Below are positions 8,760 to 17,610 of a stretch of 64,000 nucleotides of DNA, in pieces (the first letter of the stretch is position 1; every line of letters begins with the position of its first letter). The translations under genes were made by a program, and so were the position numbers. The notes beneath the pieces were generated by a model. That model did no database searches. It was not told the origin of the DNA and was given only the letters and a program-made list of their open reading frames with translations. The stretch comes from CAVQZC01 sp963718315 (lineage in GTDB: Bacteria; Actinomycetota; Thermoleophilia; Gaiellales; JAICJC01): positions 186,001 through 250,000 of the forward strand of contig CAVQZC010000013.1 of NCBI GenBank assembly GCA_963718315.1, read 5' to 3'.

Positions 8760-9789
8760 CTACGACGAAGAACCGGGGGTGTTCAGCTGCGCCAACACCC
8801 CGGCCGCTGCCTTGCCATAGAACCCGTTCGGGTCGTTTGCGACCACCTGCCGCCACGACCCGATCGCCATGTCGTCGAGCTTCTGCCACCACGCGACCTC
8901 GGCCAGGTAGAAGCTGATCTGCGAGTTCGTCCCCGAGGCGACGCTCTGCAGCAGGCCGGCGAGCGTGGTCGCGGTCGTATTCGGGTTCGCCTTGCGGTAG
9001 GACAGCACCGCGGCCGCGACCCTCGGAGAGACGCCCTCGGGGTCGTACTGCAGCGCGTGCTGGGCGGCGTGGATGGCCGCCTCGCGGTCGGTGCGCTCCA
9101 GGACGACGGCCAGCGCCAGCCAGAGCGCGGCGTTGTGGGGGTCGGCCCGGAGGCGCGACCGCAAGCGCGGTCACGGTCCCCCTGGGGCCGCCGGGCGGCG
9201 CCACGTAGAACGGGTAGCCGGGACGCTGTCCGGGATAGAGGATGTCGTCGGCCCGGCCGCCGTAAAAGCCGTAGGGGTCGAGCTGGGACGCCCGCTGCCA
9301 GAGCCGTGCGGCGGCCGGAAGGTGGCCGTCCCACGCCTCCAGCGTGGCCAGGTTGAACACCACCGCCGGGTTCGACTGCGGGAGCTTCTGGAGCGCCGCG
9401 ATGGTCGCCTCGCGGTGGGCGGGGTCGTACGCGGCGTAGGCGCGTGCGATTGCGATCCGCATGTCTCCGGCGGGCAGCCGCGACCGGGCCGCCGCGAGCT
9501 GGGCCGGGATCGTGCCCGCCACCTTCGCGCCCGGCAGGTCGAGCGCGAGCGTCGGGGCGCCGCTCAGCCTCGGGGTGGTCGTCGCCGCCCTGGCACGGCT
9601 GCCGCCGGCGCTCGTCACCCAGACCGCCACCGCCGCGCCCGCGCCCGCCAGCAGCGCGACACCGACCACGATGATCAGGCGGCGACTACCCAACGGCCGC
9701 AGGAGCGGGAATAGAACCGGTGCCGCTGTCGTTTGAAGATAGTGCGGAGGAGGAGTTTGGATCCATACTTCGCTAAACTTGGTGCACAT
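8760..9789 (-). CDS. Membrane-anchored TPR-like protein, frame broken once
   Basis: Two reading frames together make one protein. The first half (from about 9789) has one transmembrane segment (RRLIIVVGVALLAGAGAAVAV) and then helical TPR-like repeats up to about 9165. The second half (9164 to the stop at 8760) continues with the same type of repeat (DPHNAALWLALAVVLERTD). The second frame has a TGA just upstream of the join, so it is not a separate gene with a good start. One base inserted or lost near 9160-9170 explains it. The start is uncertain: ATG 9789, GTG 9807 or a TTG just before the membrane segment. Function unknown; TPR domains usually hold protein partners outside the membrane. Confidence 0.6.
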
Positions 9790-9845
9790 TTCCGGGGCCG
9801 CGCGCACGTAGTGTGGCGGCCTTTTCGAAAGGGTAGGTGAAAGCC

Positions 9846-11045
9846 ATGGTGTCGCATCGCGATCATCTGGCTGCAGTCAAGGCGGAGATCAACGAGGTCA
9901 CCGCCCAGGAGGCGGCCGAGCTGCTGTCCGGGGCCAACCCCCCGGCGCTGGTCGACGTCCGCGAACGCGACGAGTACGAGCAGGGATTCATCCCCGGCGC
10001 GGTCTTCATCCCGCGCGGGAACCTCGAGTCGCGGATCGAGGCCGCCGTCCCCGACCACGACCAGCCGGTGGTGATCTACTGCGCCTCCGGCAACCGCTCT
10101 GCGTATGCGGCCAAGACGCTGACCGAGATGGGCTACACGCACGCCGTCTCGATGAGCGGCGGCTTCTCGGGCTGGAAGCAGGCAGGGCGCGACTGGAAGG
10201 TCCCGCGCACCCTGACACCGGAGCAGTACGACCGCTACAGCCGTCACGTGCTTGTGCCGGAGGTCGGCGAGGAGGGACAGCTGAAGCTGCTCGACTCGAA
10301 GGTGCTGCTGATCGGCGCCGGCGGTCTGGGATCACCGGCAGCCCTCTACCTTGCCGCGGCAGGCGTGGGGACGATCGGCATCATCGACGCCGACGTGGTC
10401 GACCGCTCCAATCTCCAGCGTCAGATCCTCCACACCGAGGATCGCATCGGCATGCCGAAGGTGGAGTCCGCCGAGCGGGCCCTGAAGGCGCTGAATCCGG
10501 ACGTGAACGTGGTTGCCTATACCGAGCGGCTCGATTCCAGCAACGTGCTCGACATCATCACCGGCTACGACGTGATCGTCGACGGCACCGACAACTTCCC
10601 GACCCGCTACCTGCTGAACGACGCCAGCCTGGTCGCCGGCATCCCGGTCGTCCACGGCTCGATCTACCAGTTCGAGGGCTCGGTCACCGTCTACAAGCCC
10701 CACGAGGGCCCGTGCTACCGCTGCCAGTACCCGGAGCCTCCGCCGCCGGAGCTGGCGCCGTCGTGCGCCGAGGGCGGCGTGCTGGGCGTGCTGCCCGGCG
10801 TGGTCGGCACCCTGCAGGCGACCGAGGCCGTCAAGCTGCTGCTGGGGATCGGCGATCCGCTGATCGGGCGCCAGTTGCGCTATGACGCCTTGACGATGGA
10901 GTTCGTCGAGTTGAAGATGAAGCGGGATCCGAACTGCCCCGTCTGCAGCAAGGAACCCAGTGAGATCGAGTTCATCGACTACGAACAGTTCTGCGCCATG
11001 CCCAGCCGGGCGCTGGCGACCCCCGTCCAGGAGGCCGTTGCGTGA
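9846..11045 (+). CDS. moeZ: MoeZ-type sulfur-carrier adenylyltransferase/sulfurtransferase, rhodanese domain N-terminal
   Basis: Activates the C-terminal glycine of a small sulfur carrier with ATP and loads sulfur to give a thiocarboxylate. A rhodanese domain occupies residues about 16-115 with active-site Cys79 in CASGNRS. A ThiF/MoeB domain follows (about 125-399) with the nucleotide loop GAGGLGS at 157-163, the arginine finger region NLQRQ, and two zinc pairs (CYRC and CPVC). The ATG at 9846 is preceded by AGGTGA. In known MoeZ the rhodanese domain is at the C-terminus, so the order is swapped here. The stop overlaps the cysO start (GTGA). The context with cysO, cysM and mec shows that the carrier served is CysO. 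Confidence 0.92.
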   Translation: MVSHRDHLAAVKAEINEVTAQEAAELLSGANPPALVDVRERDEYEQGFIPGAVFIPRGNLESRIEAAVPDHDQPVVIYCASGNRSAYAAKTLTEMGYTHAVSMSGGFSGWKQAGRDWKVPRTLTPEQYDRYSRHVLVPEVGEEGQLKLLDSKVLLIGAGGLGSPAALYLAAAGVGTIGIIDADVVDRSNLQRQILHTEDRIGMPKVESAERALKALNPDVNVVAYTERLDSSNVLDIITGYDVIVDGTDNFPTRYLLNDASLVAGIPVVHGSIYQFEGSVTVYKPHEGPCYRCQYPEPPPPELAPSCAEGGVLGVLPGVVGTLQATEAVKLLLGIGDPLIGRQLRYDALTMEFVELKMKRDPNCPVCSKEPSEIEFIDYEQFCAMPSRALATPVQEAVA

Positions 11046-11320
11046 GTACCGTCCGGATGCCCCCCATTCTCCGACAGGCCGTCGGCGGCGCCCGCGAGGT
11101 CGACGCCAGCGGCTCGACTGTCCGTGAGGTGCTTGTCGACCTCACCGACCGCTACCCCGGGATCAAGGGGCATCTGCTGGACGACGGCGGCGAGCTGAAC
11201 CGCTTCGTGAACGTGTACGTGAACAACGAGGACGTGCGCCTCGGCGAAGGGCTCGAGACGGCGGTCACCGATGCGTCGACCGTGATCGTCCTGCCGGCCA
11301 TGGCCGGCGGAGCCATCTGA
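11042..11320 (+). CDS. cysO: CysO-like sulfur carrier protein with two residues after the di-glycine
   Basis: Ubiquitin-fold sulfur carrier (92 residues) that carries a C-terminal thiocarboxylate as sulfur donor for cysteine synthesis. It resembles mycobacterial CysO throughout, for example RFVNVYVNNEDVR and the end VIVLPAMAGG. Known CysO ends exactly at the second glycine; here Ala-Ile follows before the stop. The carrier would need trimming before adenylation by MoeZ, and the operon's own JAMM protease Mec is the obvious candidate. It starts with a GTG overlapping the moeZ stop, and its TGA overlaps the cysM ATG by one base, so the genes are translationally coupled. Confidence 0.92.
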   Translation: MSTVRMPPILRQAVGGAREVDASGSTVREVLVDLTDRYPGIKGHLLDDGGELNRFVNVYVNNEDVRLGEGLETAVTDASTVIVLPAMAGGAI

Positions 11321-12279
11321 TGTCCTGCCTCCAGACAGAGCGCAGCGCGGCTCTCAGCGCAGTCGGCAACACCCCGCTGGTCGAGTTGCCCAGGATGTCG
11401 CCCAAGCCGGGCGTGCGGATCTTCGCGAAGCTCGAGGAGCAGAACCCGACCGGGTCGGTGAAGGATCGCGTCGCGCTCTCGATGGTCGAGGCTGCGGAGG
11501 AGACCGGTGAGCTGAGCCCCGGCCAGCGGATCCTCGAGCCGACCAGCGGCAATACCGGCATCGCTCTGGCCATGATCGGGAAGGTGAAGGGGTACCCGGT
11601 CTCGGTCGTCATGCCCGAGTCGGCAACGCCCGAGCGGGTCGAGCTGCTGCGGATGTACGGCGCCGAGATCATCTTCTCGCCCGGCAGCCTGGGCTCGAAC
11701 GGCGCCGTGGCGATGGCGCGCTCGATAGCCGAGCGCGACCCCGGCGTCTTCATGCCGTTCCAGTACGCCAACGAGGCGAACCCGGCGGCGCACTACTGCG
11801 GCACGGCGCTCGAGATCCTCGACCAGGTGCCCGACGGGCGGGTCGACGCCTTCGTCGCCGGCCTTGGCACCGGCGGGACGCTGATGGGTACCGGCCGCCG
11901 GCTCCGCGAGTACAACCCGTACGTGCAGATCGTGGCCGCCGAGCCGCTGCAGGGCGACCCCGTGATGGGGCTCCGCAACCTGGAGGACGGCTACACGCCG
12001 CCGATCCTGAACATCGCCGAGCTCGACCGCAAGGTGCTCGTCTCCAACGGCGAGGCCGTGGTCGCGCTGCGCAAGCTGCTCGATCTCGAGGGCATCTTCG
12101 CGGGCGTGTCCGCCGGAGCGGCGCTGGCGGTCGCCCGTCGCGTCGGCGCGGAACTGGAGGACGGCAGCAACGTGGTCGTGCTGTTCGCCGACGGCGGCTC
12201 GAAGTACATGAGCGCCGGCATCTACTCCAAGCCGACCGAGCAGCTCGAGCGCGAGATGGAGGAGCGCGTCTGGTGGTGA
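11320..12279 (+). CDS. cysM: CysM-type PLP cysteine synthase (CysO-dependent)
   Basis: Pyridoxal-phosphate enzyme joining an activated serine to the CysO thiocarboxylate to give a CysO-cysteine adduct. The PLP lysine is Lys48 in GSVKDR, the substrate loop is TSGNTG and the phosphate loop GLGTGGTLMGTG. The end of the protein (EERVWW) matches the position and aromatic ending of the M. tuberculosis CysM tail, and EGIFAGVSAGAA is also shared. In that family the activated serine is O-phosphoserine; this is transferred knowledge, not seen here. 319 residues, standard. It lies between the sulfur carrier and the protease that releases the product, supporting CysM over a sulfide-using CysK. Confidence 0.93.
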   Translation: MSCLQTERSAALSAVGNTPLVELPRMSPKPGVRIFAKLEEQNPTGSVKDRVALSMVEAAEETGELSPGQRILEPTSGNTGIALAMIGKVKGYPVSVVMPESATPERVELLRMYGAEIIFSPGSLGSNGAVAMARSIAERDPGVFMPFQYANEANPAAHYCGTALEILDQVPDGRVDAFVAGLGTGGTLMGTGRRLREYNPYVQIVAAEPLQGDPVMGLRNLEDGYTPPILNIAELDRKVLVSNGEAVVALRKLLDLEGIFAGVSAGAALAVARRVGAELEDGSNVVVLFADGGSKYMSAGIYSKPTEQLEREMEERVWW

Positions 12280-12665
12280 TCCCGGCCGCGATGCGCGACG
12301 AGATCGTCGCGCATGCGCGCGCGGGCCTGCCAAACGAGGCGTGCGGCATCATCGCCGGGCGCGACGGCACCGCGGAGCGCTTCTTCCCCGCGATGCCGGA
12401 CGAGCCGAGCCCGTTCTACTACCGGATCGAGGCGCGCGACCAGATCCGGATCATGAACGAGATCGACGACGCCGGCCTCGACCTGATCGGGATCTACCAC
12501 TCCCACACGTCATCGCCGGCGTTCCCCTCGCGCACCGACGCGGAGCAGGCCTTCTGGCCCGACGCGACCTACGTGATCGTCTCGCTGGCCAACTCAGAGC
12601 CCGACGTCCGCGGCTACCGGATCGCCGACATGGACGTCACCGAAGAGCCCATCGAGATCAGCTGA
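12273..12665 (+). CDS. mec: Mec-type JAMM/MPN+ zinc metallopeptidase
   Basis: Zinc isopeptidase/peptidase expected to release cysteine from CysO-cysteine. The JAMM motif is complete: Glu22 (PNEACG), then His76-x-His78, seven residues, Ser86 and Asp89. The start codon is one of two tandem GTGs (12273 or 12276) overlapping the cysM stop; ATG 12291 is less likely. 130 residues, close to the M. tuberculosis protein. Because this cysO ends in Gly-Gly-Ala-Ile, the enzyme may also remove the two extra residues, as JAMM protease QbsD does for QbsE. The 3' end overlaps the convergent Lrp gene by 8 bases. Confidence 0.92.
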   Translation: MVIPAAMRDEIVAHARAGLPNEACGIIAGRDGTAERFFPAMPDEPSPFYYRIEARDQIRIMNEIDDAGLDLIGIYHSHTSSPAFPSRTDAEQAFWPDATYVIVSLANSEPDVRGYRIADMDVTEEPIEIS

Positions 12666-13134
12666 CCTCGGAGTCGGGCGTCCCAGGCACGATCGGGCGG
12701 CCCTCGAAGATCGTCGCCAGCACGATCACGGTCTTCGTACGCTCGACGGTCGGCAGCGCCCGGATCTCCCAGATCAGGTGCTCGAGCGCGCGCGTCGTCT
12801 CGGCCCGCACCTTGAGCAGCACGCTCTCCTCGCCGGCGATGTGGTGGCACTCCTCGACCCACGGCATCCGCGAGAACGTCTCCTCGAGCTCGCCGCGCGG
12901 GCCGGCCGCCTGGAAGACCGAGATGAACGCCGTCACCCCCGCGCCGACCAGCGACGCGTCGACCCCGGCGTGATAGCCCGTGATCACGCCACGGGCCTCG
13001 AGCTTCTTGACGCGCTCGTGCACGGCGGCCGGCGACAGGCCCACCTGGGAGGCGATCTGGGCGAAGGTCGAGCGGCCCTCCTGCTGGAGGATGTCGATGA
13101 TGCCGCGATCGACCGCGTTCAGGGTGTCCTTCAC
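12658..13134 (-). CDS. Lrp/AsnC-family transcriptional regulator
   Basis: 158-residue regulator with an N-terminal winged helix-turn-helix (residues about 5-50, with GLSPAAVHERVKKLEARGVI) and a C-terminal RAM/AsnC ligand domain (about 65-145), where amino acids usually bind and set the octameric state. The start is GTG at 13134 without an obvious ribosome site. It is convergent with mec and divergent from the pterin dehydratase gene. An inverted repeat at 13203-13215 may be its operator. Being next to a cysteine-synthesis operon suggests, but does not prove, control by an amino acid. Confidence 0.9.
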   Translation of the reverse strand: MKDTLNAVDRGIIDILQQEGRSTFAQIASQVGLSPAAVHERVKKLEARGVITGYHAGVDASLVGAGVTAFISVFQAAGPRGELEETFSRMPWVEECHHIAGEESVLLKVRAETTRALEHLIWEIRALPTVERTKTVIVLATIFEGRPIVPGTPDSEVS

Positions 13135-13202
13135 GGAGCCAGGAACGATAGCGGTGGCGGGTCAGCCGCGGGCTACGGCAGGATGGCGAGCGCCAGGATT
13201 GC

Positions 13203-13215
13203 AAATGATGCATTT
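13203..13215. promoter_or_regulatory. Palindrome between divergent lrp and pterin dehydratase genes
   Basis: AAATG-ATG-CATTT is an exact inverted repeat with a three-base centre, embedded in TTGCAAATGATGCAT. It lies in AT-richer DNA 27 bases before the dehydratase start codon and 69 bases before the Lrp-family start. Lrp/AsnC proteins bind short AT-rich palindromes near their own genes, so it is a candidate operator. A single short palindrome can also arise by chance. Confidence 0.35.
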
Positions 13216-13241
13216 TCCGGGAAGGTGGGTACCGTACGGCC

Positions 13242-13523
13242 ATGGCCGTTCTGAACGAGCAGGAGTTGAACGAGCAACTGGCCGGACTCGACGGCTGGGA
13301 GCTCCGCGACGGAGCACTGCGAAAGCGGTACAGCTTCGACGACTTCGCCGGGGCACTGGCGTTCGCGAACCGCGTCGGCGGAGCCGCCGAGGCCGCGAAC
13401 CACCACCCCGACCTGGCCGTCGGCTGGGGCTATGTCGAGGTCGCCTGGGTCTCGCACGACGCGGGCGGCGTCACGGAGCGCGACACGCAGATGGCCGCGC
13501 GCTGCGACGAGCTTGCCACCTGA
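13242..13523 (+). CDS. Pterin-4a-carbinolamine dehydratase
   Basis: Small cytoplasmic enzyme (93 residues) dehydrating 4a-hydroxy-tetrahydropterin, or a PCD-like protein in molybdopterin or folate metabolism. The active-site signature NHHPDL is at residues 53-58 and the usual start (a helix followed by W19) and end (AARCDEL) are present. No aromatic amino acid hydroxylase is next to it, so the classical partner is not evident. It is divergent from the Lrp regulator. Confidence 0.9.
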   Translation: MAVLNEQELNEQLAGLDGWELRDGALRKRYSFDDFAGALAFANRVGGAAEAANHHPDLAVGWGYVEVAWVSHDAGGVTERDTQMAARCDELAT

Positions 13524-13617
13524 GATAACGGGACAACTCGGACGCCTGCGCGTTCGTCTGTAGAAACTGGTAATGATGCGGTGAACACCCCGGGTCCGGG
13601 GTGATTGCCCAGCAGCC

Positions 13618-15592
13618 ATGGGCCGACGTCTAATCCCCCTCACGCTTGCCTGCATGACCCTGGCCGCTGTCGCATCCGGCGGCGCCAATGCGGCGACGAC
13701 CCCGGTAACGGTCACGCCGGCGCCCCAGGACTTCGGATCGATCCTCGAGGGGCAGTCGTCGGGCGCGCAGACGTTCACGGTGACCAACACCGGGGCAACC
13801 TCGATCAACCTGCTCTCGCTGCTTCCCCTGGGCGGCTCGAACCCCGGTGAGTTCGGCCTGGCGAACGACACCTGTTCCGGCCGGACGTTGATCGCCGGCG
13901 GGACCTGTACCTTCGACGCGCTGTTCACGCCCCAGGCCGGTGTCGGCCGGCGCGGCCCGCAGGCTGCGACTGTCAGCGTGGGCGACGACGCCGGCGACAC
14001 GCCCGTGGTCCTCGACCTCACAGGGACGGCGATCGCGCCCCAGCTCGCGGTTTCGCCGTCGCCGGTCGACTTCGGGGACGTGCCGGTCGGCACGTCCGCC
14101 ACCCAGACGGTGACGATCAGCAACCCCGCCCAGGGGACGCTGGCGATCAGCTCCATCTCGACGACGGGCACCGGATTCTCGGTCGAGACCGACGGCTGCA
14201 CCGGCGCCCAGCTGACCACGAGCCAGAGCTGCGACGTCACCCTGCAGTACCAGTCGACCGCGACGGGCGCTGCGAGCGGCACCCTGCTGGTGGGCAACAA
14301 CGACCCCGATCAGCAGACGCCTGCGCCTGTGGCGCTCAGCGCAAACGGCACCCAGCCCGTCGGTGAGCTTCACGGGGAACTCCGCGTTCAACGCCGACCT
14401 CGGCACGACGTCGGCCCCACAGACGATCACCATCGACAACGGCGGCGACGCACCCCTTTCGATCACCGGGGTGGCGCTGGGCGGCACCGACGCCGGATCA
14501 TTCGGCATCAGCTCCGACGGCTGCACCAACGCGACGGTGCCGGCCGGCGGCTCGTGTGACGTCGGCGTGACGTTCACTGCCAGCGACCCGAACCCGAAGT
14601 CGGCCAGCCTGCTGGTGACGGACAACGCGCCGGGGTCGCCGCAGTCCAACCCGCTGACCGGCACCGTCAACGTGCCGGGCATCACGATCACGCCGGAATC
14701 CGCCTCGTTCGCGTCGCTCCAGGTCGGCCGTCAGAGCGCCGGGACGCAGATCACCGTCAAGAACTCCGGGACCGCCTTGCTCAAGATCGGCGCGATCACG
14801 ATCGGCGGCAACGCGCCGAGCAGCTTCCTCAAGGGAACCGGCGCCGGTGACACGTGCAGCCACAAGACCATCGTCGTCGGGGGCACCTGCACGGTCACCG
14901 TGTACTTCACCCCCACCAACCCCGGCACCCGCGTCGCCGACCTGATGATCCCCAACAACGGCCCCAACGGCGCCGTCCCGCTGTCGGGAGCCGGCCTGTG
15001 GCCGCCCAGCCCGACCGCGCTCAGCGCTGCCCTGGGCTGCGACTCGGCAAAGGTCAGCTGGACGCTGCCCGCCGGCATGCACCTGTTCCTCGACACCGTG
15101 ATCGTGCGCAACGCGGCTCATATGCCGACCTCGCCCACCGACGGGACGGTCGTCACCCGGACTGCGAGCGGCTCGTTCGTGAACACGGGCCTGACCCACT
15201 ACCACACCTACTACTACGCGGCCTACTCGGTGTTCGGGTCGTACCATGGCGAGACCAAGCACTACTCGAAGCCGCTCAAGGCGTCCGGGCACACCGGCAC
15301 CATCTGCGCCCCGCGGAATCACGGCGTGACGGTCGATCTGACGCCGCTGGCCTCCTGGCTGCCATACGGCTCCGGCGCCAAGTACTCGGTGCTGCTGCAG
15401 CATTCCGGGCGCACGATCCTGGTGCGGTTCCCGGCCGGCGCCTCGTACCAGTTCCCGTCGAGGTGGAGCTACGGCGGCCAGTCCCACGCCCTCCAGCGGG
15501 GGGGCGTCTACTTCCTGTACGTCTACGCGTACACGACGGCCAAGCCGAAGGGGTTTCTGATCGGCCAGGCCCAGTTCGCCGAAGCTCGCTGA
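13618..15592 (+). CDS. Secreted choice-of-anchor-D repeat protein, frame broken once
   Basis: Exported protein of about 658 residues. A Sec signal (ending near residue 25, ANAA) is followed by three or four ASPM/HYDIN-like Ig repeats, each with the pattern ATPVDFGDVPVG...TVTISN and a Cys pair (GCTxAxLxxGxxC). A different, Tyr-rich C-terminal domain begins near 15000. The frame changes near 14352 inside CACCCAGCCCGTCGG: removing one C from the CCC run gives an uninterrupted protein (...TQPSVSFTGNS...). It is therefore one gene carrying an indel, or a sequencing error. Such repeats occur in surface and adhesion proteins of many phyla; role and ligand are unknown. Confidence 0.7.
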
Positions 15593-15720
15593 GACGGCGA
15601 GAACGCCGAGGAGAGTCCCGCGCGATGCCCCGCGTACGCGCTCGGGGTAGGGCGTGGATCCGCATCACGAGCCGACCATCTCGTTTGATGTGCAACCGCG
15701 GTTACACTAGTCTGGAGCGC

Positions 15721-16193
15721 GTGGAACGCTCGGAGTGGGTGATGCTGGTCTACCGGCTGCCGCGGGAGCCGTCCACGCCGCGGATCACGCTGTGGCGCAA
15801 GCTGCGCCGGCTGGGCGTCGCGTCGGTCGTGGATGGTGTCGTCGGCTTGCCGCTGGACAGTCGAAACCGCGAGCAACTGGAGTGGCTGGCTGACGAGGTG
15901 GTCGAGTCCGGCGGCGAGGCGACGATCTGGATCGCAACGCCGTCCACCGCAGCGCACGAGCGGTCGCTGGCCGTGGCGATGTCGGAGCGGATCGCAGCCG
16001 AGTATCGGTCGATCATCAGCGACTCCGAGCGCGCGTTGGCGCGGGCGTCGCGGAGCGGCGGCGGACGCTGGCGCGGCTCCGGCGCGAGCTGCGCCGGGTC
16101 GCCTCCCGCGACTACTTCCCGCCGCCGGACCGAGACCGGGCTCGCGCGGCTGTCGAGCGATTGGCCGCGCACCTGGTGGAGGTGGCCCGATGA
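15721..16193 (+). pseudogene. chrB: chrB N-terminal domain gene, frameshifted
   Basis: Encodes the N-terminal half of ChrB, a chromate-responsive regulator of chromate resistance. VYRLPREPSTPRITLWRKLRRLG and GGEATIWIA are characteristic. From about 16055 the protein continues in another frame (LARLRRELRRVASRDYFPPPDR) to TGA 16191. One lost base explains the break. The probable start is GTG 15721, with GGAG five bases upstream. It is followed by the ChrB C-terminal gene (overlap ATGA) and chrA, giving the order of split chrB-chrA operons. Nonfunctional as read. Confidence 0.75.
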
Positions 16194-16281
16194 GGTGGGC
16201 GACCCGCCGTCACTGTCATGTCGATCGCACAGCCTGCGCGTGGCTGATCGCCGCAGCCACCTGCACGAGGCCGCCCGGTGA
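16190..16281 (+). pseudogene. chrB C-terminal domain remnant
   Basis: Starts with MRWATRRHCHVDRTACAWLI, the typical beginning of the stand-alone ChrB C-terminal (chromate-resistance exported-like) protein, which is normally about 150 residues. Here only about 30 codons remain before TGA 16279-16281, and one frame change is needed after WLI. The remnant therefore looks like a start joined to a short tail (HLHEAAR) by an internal deletion of roughly 120 codons. The stop overlaps the chrA start (GTGA), as expected for the intact operon. Confidence 0.6.
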
Positions 16282-17600
16282 GCTCAGAGGCGATCAAACC
16301 GGGAGCGGCTACCAGCGAGGCGCTGAGCGTCGGTGGGAAGCCGAGCGAGGCGGAGGCGCTTCGGTTCTGGCTGAAGCTCGGGCTGGATCAGCTTCGGCGG
16401 GCCGGCCGGGCAGATCGCGATCATGCACGAGGAGCTGGTCGAGCGGCGCCGCTGGATCTCGGAGCAGCGGTTCCTGCACGCGCTCAACTTCTGCATGGCG
16501 CTGCCCGGCCCCGAGGCGCAGCAGCTGGCCGCATACATCGGCTACTGGCTGTACGGGGCGCGCGGCGCGATCACCGCCGGCGGGTTGTTCGTTGCGCCCG
16601 CGTTCGTGCTGCTGTGCGGCGATGAGCGCCGTCTACGTTGAGTACGGCGAGGTGGCGTCGGTCGCCGGGCGTCGTGCGAGGACTCGGCGCGGCGGTGATC
16701 GCGCTGGTCGCTGCGGCGGTGATCCGCGTGGGCAGCCGCGTCATCACACACGGCCGCGGGCGCCGTGGTCGCCGCCGCGGCCTTCGGTCTGATCGTCGCC
16801 GGGCGTGCCGTTCCCGATCATCCTGGCGCTGGCCGCGCTGACCGGGTACGCCGACAGGCAAGCGCAACCCGCTTCTGCTGGGCCGGCCTCGGACAGGGCG
16901 ACGGGACGAGGCGGATGAGCCGGCGACCGCGGCGGTACGGCCCAGTGCATGCGACGCCGCTTCGCGATCGCGCTGGCGATGCTGGCTCGTTCCCGTGGCG
17001 CTGCTGCTCCTGGTCGGTGGCCTGGTCGGCGCAGCTGGCGGGGTTCTTCACCGTCGCGGCGCTGGTCACGTTCGGCGGCGCGTATGCGGTGCTGCCCTTC
17101 GTCGCGAGCGCTGCGGTCAACCACTACGGCTGGCTGTCCGCCGAAGGACATGGTGGCCGGCCTGGCGCTGGGCGAGTCGACGCCAGGGCCGCTGATCATG
17201 GTCAACACGTTCGTCGGCTTCGTCGCCGGCTACAACGTCGAGGGCGGCCTGGCCTGGGGACTGGGCGGCGCGACGATCGCCACGCTCTGCACGTTCGTGC
17301 CTTGCTTCGTGTTCATCATCGGCGGCGCTCCGCTGATCGACCGCGCCCGCCACACCGGCTCGTTCGCAAACGCGCTCAGCGGCATCACCATCGCGGTCGT
17401 CGGCGTGATCGCCGCCCTGGCGGTGTTCGTCGCCCGCCACGCCGGCGTTCCCCGACGGCAACCCCGACTGGCTTGTGATCGTCGCCGCGAGCGGTCGCCT
17501 TCGTAGGCGGTCGGCGGTTCCGCGTCGGTGTCATCACCACCGTGGTCGGTGCGCTGCCGTCGGCCTGATCGCGAGCCTGATCACCTGGAGCCATCGGTAG
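16278..17600 (+). pseudogene. chrA: chrA chromate transporter, multiply frameshifted
   Basis: Two-domain CHR-family chromate efflux pump broken into at least nine frames over 1.3 kb. Pieces in order: SSEAIKPGAATSEALSVGGK (16278), WISFGGPAGQIAIMHEELVE and ALNFCMALPGPEAQQLA (about 16385-16616), AMSAVYVEYGEV, AAVIALVAAAVIRVGSR, VPFPIILALAALTGY, VALLLLVGG, FFTVAALVTFGGAYAVLPFV, and ESTPGPLIMVNTFVGFVAGYN (about 17150-17440). Each fragment is highly similar to ChrA, so the breaks are single-base indels with little amino-acid decay. Either the gene died recently or the local sequence is poor. It cannot make a transporter as written. Confidence 0.8.
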
Positions 17601-17610
17601 GCTGTATCCA

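Noticed and set aside
14340..14370. Programmed ribosomal frameshift in the choice-of-anchor-D gene
   Set aside because: No clear slippery heptamer plus structure, and similar breaks occur in many unrelated genes, so an indel or error is simpler.
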